Source: Rhodoferax sp. (GTDB lineage: Bacteria; Pseudomonadota; Gammaproteobacteria; Burkholderiales; Burkholderiaceae_C). Taken from it: a stretch of DNA of 5,053 nucleotides. A program made the position numbers and the translations under genes. Location: assembly GCA_028292305.1 (NCBI GenBank), contig JAQGMQ010000740.1, forward strand, positions 1-5,053. Direction: 5' to 3'. Below the pieces are notes generated by a model. The model did not search any database, was not told the DNA's origin, and worked only from the letters and a program-made list of their open reading frames with translations. Positions 5,016 to 5,053 of the stretch are shown here, one piece after another (within the stretch, counting starts at the first letter, position 1; every line of letters starts with the position of its first letter).

Positions 5016-5053
5016 ATGACACCGGACAAACAAGAGGTTGAGCAGGCCGAGAA
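5016..5053 (+). CDS. Probable start of a gene cut by the window end
   Basis: ATG 5016 opens a frame (MTPDKQEVEQAE…) that has no stop before the window ends, so 12 full codons are seen. GGAGA at 5006-5010 is a reasonable ribosome binding site 5 bases upstream. The residues are charged and polar, as expected for a helical soluble N-terminus. An overlapping frame entering from upstream stops at 5039-5041 and does not resemble a protein. Too little is visible to name a product. The gene would be divergent from the exported-protein gene and share its 239-base spacer. Confidence 0.55.
   Translation, partial: MTPDKQEVEQAE

Noticed and set aside
4799..5041. 80-codon plus-strand frame through the spacer
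   Set aside because: It begins in the heptamer repeat, has no ribosome site, is Arg/Ser-rich and overlaps the better start at 5016.

Overview
The window reads as the end of a catabolic operon from a high-GC proteobacterium followed by a stretch of small, poorly known genes. Codon third positions are strongly G/C, genes are tightly packed, and one intergenic spacer holds a C/G-block palindromic repeat (CCCTCCC…GGGAGGG type). This suggests a betaproteobacterium of the order Burkholderiales, perhaps Comamonadaceae. That placement is inferred from style and protein resemblance, not from a marker gene.

Region 1 (1-4095, + strand): the C-terminal end of a DeoR-family regulator, a four-carbon acid sugar kinase (the family once called DUF1537), a PdxA2-type 4-phospho-acid-sugar dehydrogenase, a classical short-chain dehydrogenase/reductase (SDR), and an HpcH/HpaI-type class II pyruvate aldolase. 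Kinase to pdxA2 and pdxA2 to SDR are joined by ATGA start/stop overlaps, so translation is probably coupled. Kinase plus PdxA2 is the established pair that phosphorylates a tetronate such as D-threonate at C4, then oxidises and decarboxylates it to dihydroxyacetone phosphate. The SDR and aldolase suggest a second branch, in which a sugar acid is oxidised or interconverted and a 2-keto acid is cleaved to pyruvate plus an aldehyde. The actual substrate cannot be read from the sequence. A 105-bp inverted-repeat element lies between SDR and aldolase.

Region 2 (4096-4469): a spacer with a tandem 8-mer, a plausible intrinsic terminator for the operon and a strong 5' UTR hairpin. It leads into a 62-codon gene of unknown function with an excellent ribosome binding site. 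Its protein contains an internal duplication still visible in the DNA.

Region 3 (4470-5053): a convergent minus-strand gene for a small exported protein with two cysteines in its mature part, then a 239-base spacer with a heptamer tandem repeat and an 8-bp inverted repeat. At the right edge is the probable start of another plus-strand gene, cut by the window end. No RNA gene, CRISPR array or transposase was seen.
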